Source of the DNA: Clitopilus passeckerianus
Lineage: Eukaryota; Basidiomycota; Agaricomycetes; Agaricales; Entolomataceae
Assembly: GCA_944990035.1 (NCBI GenBank)
Contig: CALYLX010000071.1
Span: 1-64,000 of the forward strand
Reading direction: 5' to 3'
Length of the DNA: 64,000 bases
Each line of letters begins with the position of its first letter. Position 1 is the first letter of the stretch. Shown here in pieces: positions 59,360 through 64,000 of this stretch. Both the position numbers and the translations under genes were made by a program. The notes beneath the pieces were generated by a model. The model had not been told where the DNA came from, searched no databases, and saw nothing but the letters and a program-made list of their open reading frames with translations.

Positions 59360-60541
59360 ATGTCAGTAAAGACTGTAGCCTTGGCAGGCAATGCCTTCAT
59401 CACGACGGCGCCAGCGGGAGCTGGCGAGGTCATTAACGACAATGGCCTGGCCAACTGGAGCAACGCAAACACTATCTGTAGCGCGTATTTCCGCATGGCC
59501 TCCGCTGGCTCGGTGACGGTTGGACTGAACGCATACTTAGCGGGCAGTAACCACAGCTGTGTCAGAGTCACTATCAACGGGACCGCTTTCACGGTCGAGC
59601 TCTCTGGCACGACCGCCAAAACCTATCCTGTCGGCACCGTCAATGTGACTGCTCCAGGCTATGTGAAGGTGGACATGCAGGGCGTGACCAAGGACGGTAG
59701 CTACTTCGGCGACGTATCGGGCTTGAGTGTGAACACAACCTCTGCGCTCAACTACGCCAACGACCCGGCGAACTACTACTGGTCGCGCCGCGGTCCGTCG
59801 GTCCATATGACCTACACCGTGCCGGCCAACAGCGAGTACTTCTACAATGAGGTGACCGTTCCCGTGGGCCAGGATGTCATCGGCTCGTACTTCATGGTCG
59901 CGGGCTTTTCCGCTGGATACTCCGGCATCCAGGTCAGAGAAAACGACCGCTGGATCCTCTTCTCCGTCTGGGATGCAGACGACGGCCAGAAGACCACGCT
60001 TGTGAGCAAGGGTGCAGGGGTTGTCGACAACAGTTTTGGTGGCGAGGGTACTGGAGGCCAGGCGTACCTCGTGTTCAACTGGGTGGCTGGCAACACCTAC
60101 AAGTTCATCACACGCATTCGTCCCGATGGTTCAGGCAGCACTCTCTACTCGGCGTGGTTCTTCGCGCCGGAGTCAAACTCCTGGCGCTACCTCGCCACCT
60201 GGAAGCGTCCTTCCACCAACACGTACCAGTCCGGCGTCCACTCCTTCCTGGAGAATTTCCTTGATACCAGAGGCTATACCGGTCGCCATGTGCAGTACGG
60301 TAACCAGTGGGCGCGCAACGTGAACGGCAGCTGGTCTGAGGCCACCGCCGGTCACCTCACTGGTGATGCCACCGCGACGAACGCGCAGCGCATGGATTTC
60401 GCGGGTGGCCTGGAGAACGGACGCTTCTACCTCCGCAACGGCGCCTTCTTCCCCAACTATGTGCCACTCAACCAGGACTTCAACCGCCCAGCCACTGGCC
60501 AACAACCGACCGTCGATGTGAACACTTTGCCGACCCAGTGA
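59360..60541 (+). CDS. Intronless DUF5077-DUF3472 protein
   Basis: One unbroken exon of 393 residues. The N-terminal 125 residues read as a beta-rich DUF5077-type module (LAGNAFITTAPAGAGEV, VRVTINGTAFTVELS). The C-terminal part is DUF3472: FYNEVTVP, YFMVAGFSAGYSGIQV, ILFSVWDADDG, FGGEGTGGQAYL, KFITRIRPDGSGSTLYSAWF, SGVHSFLENF, RHVQYGNQW, ending FYLRNGAFFPN. Members are common in bacteria, function unknown but found near glycan-active proteins. No clear signal peptide. Oddities: absence of introns among intron-rich neighbours, high third-position GC, and location between duplicated pieces of the aquaporin gene. All point to a possible bacterial origin or recent insertion; this is inference. 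Confidence 0.85.
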   Translation: MSVKTVALAGNAFITTAPAGAGEVINDNGLANWSNANTICSAYFRMASAGSVTVGLNAYLAGSNHSCVRVTINGTAFTVELSGTTAKTYPVGTVNVTAPGYVKVDMQGVTKDGSYFGDVSGLSVNTTSALNYANDPANYYWSRRGPSVHMTYTVPANSEYFYNEVTVPVGQDVIGSYFMVAGFSAGYSGIQVRENDRWILFSVWDADDGQKTTLVSKGAGVVDNSFGGEGTGGQAYLVFNWVAGNTYKFITRIRPDGSGSTLYSAWFFAPESNSWRYLATWKRPSTNTYQSGVHSFLENFLDTRGYTGRHVQYGNQWARNVNGSWSEATAGHLTGDATATNAQRMDFAGGLENGRFYLRNGAFFPNYVPLNQDFNRPATGQQPTVDVNTLPTQ

Positions 60542-61421
60542 AGCGATAGGTTAGCGCTGCGTGCCACAATGAGCAATCCCAAATCTCACGAAAACCTATA
60601 TCACCTTCCGTCCAGCTCTGAGTCCCCATCAAGTTCACTATTCGCGTTGAGCAGCTCCTGAGCTCTCCGGGAGCAGTGAAGTGCTCCATCAGCGGAGGTT
60701 CCCAGCCTTTTAGTTACGGTTTGAAAGGTTCCACCCCGGCTACTTACAAAAACCTTTTTTTGCGTTTCGTGTATGCCCGCCTAAACATAACCTAACTGAA
60801 AGATAGTGCAGGTTTACAGTAATAAAACATCCATGTGAAAACTAATAGTAAAGTATGATGATGGTGGAGAGTGGAAGATGAAAGAGAACGGAGGCGCAAT
60901 AGTGAATTTACGCTGAGTTATTTAGTATGGGATCATTTTTTATCGGTGGAATGAAGGGGAAATGATAAAACGAGCATTCCCTCCCATTTCGCTCTGGAGG
61001 AAATATGAAACGAGTGAAATGTGGAGAGAATCCGAAAGAATGTGGGATCTCTGGATTGCGCCGAAGGGAGAAATTTCCCACCTTGTGCTGTGAAGGAAAC
61101 TTGAGTTACGTTTCGGGTATCATTTGGGTCGTACTATTCGTACATACATACAAAATGCGGGACTACAACAGACGTATACTTTAAAGCAATAATTTACAGA
61201 ACAAAAATAAAAGCAAGAATGTCCAAATGCCGAAAGAGCCACCGCCACCGGTGACCCCATGCCAAGCTCTATCATTGTCAGTGACGAGGTGTGAGGTTTT
61301 TAAAATTTCGAGCCAATGAGAGGCATAGTTCTACTACGCCTGGGACGTTAGTTCACCGGACTCGTCACTAAGTCACATAAATGAATTCAGGACGTAAATA
61401 GGGAACGAAAGACCATGGGAC
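60542..61421. other. Intergenic, 3' flank of DUF gene and of aquaporin
   Basis: The right end (61116-61421) is the source copy of the repeat at 58291. It is AT-rich with several polyadenylation-like words. No gene. Confidence 0.5.
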
Positions 61422-61439
61422 TTACTGTTCAGTGAACTT
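61116..61439. repeat. Source copy of the duplicated aquaporin 3' end
   Basis: Direct-repeat partner of 58291-58609. The pair bracket about 2.5 kb containing the whole DUF5077-DUF3472 gene. Confidence 0.82.
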
Positions 61440-62948
61440 GCCGTCATCACCATTATAGAGGAATAAATCGTAGAATATAGCTCCGGCCTGAGCGCCCAAA
61501 ATCGGCGCAATAACAGGGCACCATAGCCAGTATTGACTAATAGACCCATCATGAATATCAAGACCGGATGAAGCAGTAGATACGAAAACACATACGTTCG
61601 GAATGTGAAGACCTCCTTCCCATACCCAGCCATAGCCGTGAAGATGCGAGGACCCAAATCACGAGCTGGGTTAATAGCATAGCCTAAATAGATAAACAAT
61701 TAAACATATGTGCTTTGCATTCAGTCAAAACCCGAGCTTACCGGTCTGAGCTCCAAGCGAAGCACCGATCCCCAGGATCAATAGGAACAGCATGACTGGG
61801 GCAAGGCCTTTTGGAGGAGCAAGGTTGTTTGGATCTCCCGCCGCAAGCACCAGCATCATGAGAACCGCGGTGGCCAGAAACTCTGAGAAGAACGCGGAAA
61901 CCTGGGTCATATAGTCGAGCTAGCGACATCGAGGCAAAAGGTGAGATGTTTCGCAATTGGTCGATTATCGAACGGCACCTACGGCATATGTGGAGAACAA
62001 CCCTGCGGTTTTGAGTGTACGAACGCCTCGTCCACCTTCGAACAGGTCAATCGCGTGGAAGTAGTTGGCGTATACGAGAGCCGCTCCCGTGATCCCGCCC
62101 ATCAACTGCGCGAAGATGTAACCTGCCAAACGGATACGGGTTAGACTGAATCCGTCTAAACCAGCCGAGGAAGCATCATATGATCCCGAGATCCATAAGG
62201 CACTCTCTACTAACCGGGTACTTTTCTCCAGGGGAAACCACGCCATGTTGCGAGTGCAAGTGTCACCTGGGATGTCGAAGCAAAGAGAGTTGGAAGACAC
62301 GGAATTAAGAATCAGTGTGATGACATATCAAGGGAAATAAGCTCGCTTACCGCAGGGTTGATATGACCTCCAGAAATCCCCGCGCTAATCCAGACTCCGA
62401 ACGCAGTACCTGTTTAGATGAGATTAATTCATGAAAAAACATAGACGAAATGAAGAGAATTTTTTTGAATGAGACAGGCAAGGAATGCGAACGGAAGGCT
62501 GGTGGGAAGAGCAAAGAATTTTAACTTACCAATTGCCCAGCCAAAATTGATGGAAAGGTATTCCTGATTGATGTGAGTGTGGTCGGGTGGAGCTTAGATC
62601 TCTATAGAACGTACTCCTTTGGCAGAAGAAGCGACATCCGTGTTGCCAGTAAGCACCACCTGACAATCTACGCCTGTGCCAAAGATGATGAGAATCATTA
62701 CTCCAGCAAATTCCGCTAGTGGTTCGCGCAGGATTTGCCTGAAGAGTATCACATGAATTAGTTGAGCCGAGGACGATGGGCGAAGCTTCTAGTGCACACC
62801 TGTACTTCCGCCAGCGACTGCGGCGACGATGAGCAGTTCGAGCCTGCTGTATGTTGTATTCTTGGGCCATCACTTCGTCATGAGTGACCTCGATTTTGGT
62901 GATAGAAGAATCGGAAGGATGAGAGGAAGGTCGTGGCCTTGGAGACAT
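61422..62948 (-). CDS. Aquaglyceroporin (MIP family)
   Basis: Eight exons or so, about 310 residues. The N-terminal cytosolic tail ([18 protein letters not shown], then [10 protein letters not shown]) leads to [19 protein letters not shown], the first NPA as [11 protein letters not shown], a loop and [16 protein letters not shown], then a second half with [15 protein letters not shown] and the second box as [12 protein letters not shown]. The Asp after NPAR is the mark of glycerol-conducting GlpF-type channels rather than water-only aquaporins. C-terminus [11 protein letters not shown]. The terminal CAGTAAGT is both stop codon (TAA) and a strong-looking splice donor. Plasma-membrane solute channel. 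Intact. Confidence 0.9.
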
Positions 62949-64000
62949 GTTGGTGAAGCTTCGTATTGAAGTCTATCGATACCAGAGACCTTATAGTTTA
63001 TATATGGTACTCCGGCGGGGAGGATATCCGACAAGAGATGAAATTAACGCAGAGATGTCCAGATGGGTATGAGTCCAGAGTTATTCAGGGTTCTGCCGGA
63101 ACCAGATACGCTGATTTTTGCTGCAGGGGATAAAGCGTGCAGGTCCTAGTGAGGTATGCGGACCATCCTCAAATGGATTAAATGACGGCTTGACAGCGCA
63201 GATATAGAAGCATGGAAGGGCGCATCCTGGCGGTGTGAATCACTTGACCGAGCAAGCATATGGCTTCTTGCGTAAATCAGCTCTTGGAAAAGAACATGAT
63301 AGACGTATTGAGCAGATGTTGAGATAGAGGATTCGCAGCCGAACTTTCAATATCGCCTGTAGCTGAGAAGCTTGAGGAACCAGGACAACCGAGTGCGTTC
63401 TGTGTGAAAAGGTTCAGGCTCGTAGAAAACGTGGCCGGAACCAACAGAAAGAGAGCAACAGGAGCACGCAGGAGTTTCAGTTCTTCCGGAGGTATCAGTT
63501 TGAACCTTTGGATATTTCAGAACACTTCAGGTGAGGCACGACCGCTCTGCTTGGGCGACTGGGTGTTAGGCAGGAAGACGCTGATGAAAAGCCACGATTT
63601 CCTGATCCTAACCCCATTGGTCGTGAGAAGGCGGACTTTCAAACAGGGCCAAATAACGCGCTCTGCAAGCGATGTTCATTTATGAATGTTGAAGTTATTT
63701 TGAGTGTCAACTCTAACGTATACTAGACTTGGTAAAGATGATCGACAAGATTTCTCGGTGTTCGTTCATCTCCGCAACGGTAGGTACTTCTCCGTAAAGA
63801 GACGTCCACCGGTGTCTAAAAACTTATTCGCCTAGCTAACGACGTGGCATTCATGAACTTGACATGAAATACGTGGAATTGATCATCGCCGTCCAAATGA
63901 AGCACGTGTGGCGCGCTCAAGGGAACAACCTGAACTCATGATACAATTTTTATCTCCTACATATGAATGTTTGCATCTCCACCCTAAAGCAACGAGGGGA
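62949..64000. other. 3' edge of the window, aquaporin upstream region
   Basis: Upstream of the aquaporin gene. The frame at 63404-63685 has no recognisable signal. No gene is called up to the window end. Confidence 0.45.

Overview
This window is chromosomal DNA of a filamentous basidiomycete, most probably an Agaricomycete. The evidence is direct: almost every gene is cut by many short GT-AG introns (about 46-66 bp, often with a CTAAC or CTGAC branch site), genes are closely packed on both strands, and the accessory families are typical of mushrooms (NB-ARC/TPR proteins, F-box relics, TPR-CHAT proteins, large esterase families, a non-canonical G-alpha). I resolved most exon junctions by hand; the junctions keep frame and rebuild family motifs, but they are predictions.

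Layout. 1-9.2 kb: a free-standing thioester-reductase domain gene (+), a membrane-anchored HSL-type esterase (-), and an NLR-like NB-ARC/TPR protein (-), followed by a non-coding stretch with a strong hairpin. 9.2-14.5 kb is a housekeeping block: a DUF2156 (LPG_synthase_C-like) protein, splicing factor SYF2, an initiator tRNA-Met and the nonsense-mediated-decay factor UPF3. 15-18.1 kb: a tandem pair of GT8 glycosyltransferases, the first a pseudogene. 18.2-23.4 kb: a small multi-span membrane protein and two decayed F-box paralogues. 23.6-33.5 kb: five tandem, co-oriented class-C beta-lactamase-like serine hydrolases with the same nine-exon structure.

34.1-46 kb: UDP-glucose dehydrogenase, an ACS/Dal5-type MFS transporter, EMC2, a PPX1-type exopolyphosphatase and a long low-complexity protein of unknown function. 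46.7-54.3 kb: a TPR-CHAT (caspase-like) protein lying between an intact esterase gene and a broken copy of that gene's 3' end. 55-57.2 kb: an enlarged, non-canonical G-alpha subunit. 57.2-63 kb: an intronless DUF5077-DUF3472 gene, again between an intact gene (an aquaglyceroporin) and a copy of its 3' end.

How the genes relate. No single pathway spans the window. UDP-glucose dehydrogenase and the GT8 enzymes could both serve glycan synthesis. The NLR-like and TPR-CHAT proteins belong to families tied to self/non-self recognition and regulated cell death. The most unusual points are the two genes flanked by about 320-410 bp direct copies of a neighbour's 3' end, the serine-hydrolase array with duplicated promoters, and the G-alpha whose catalytic switch-II glutamine is a cysteine.
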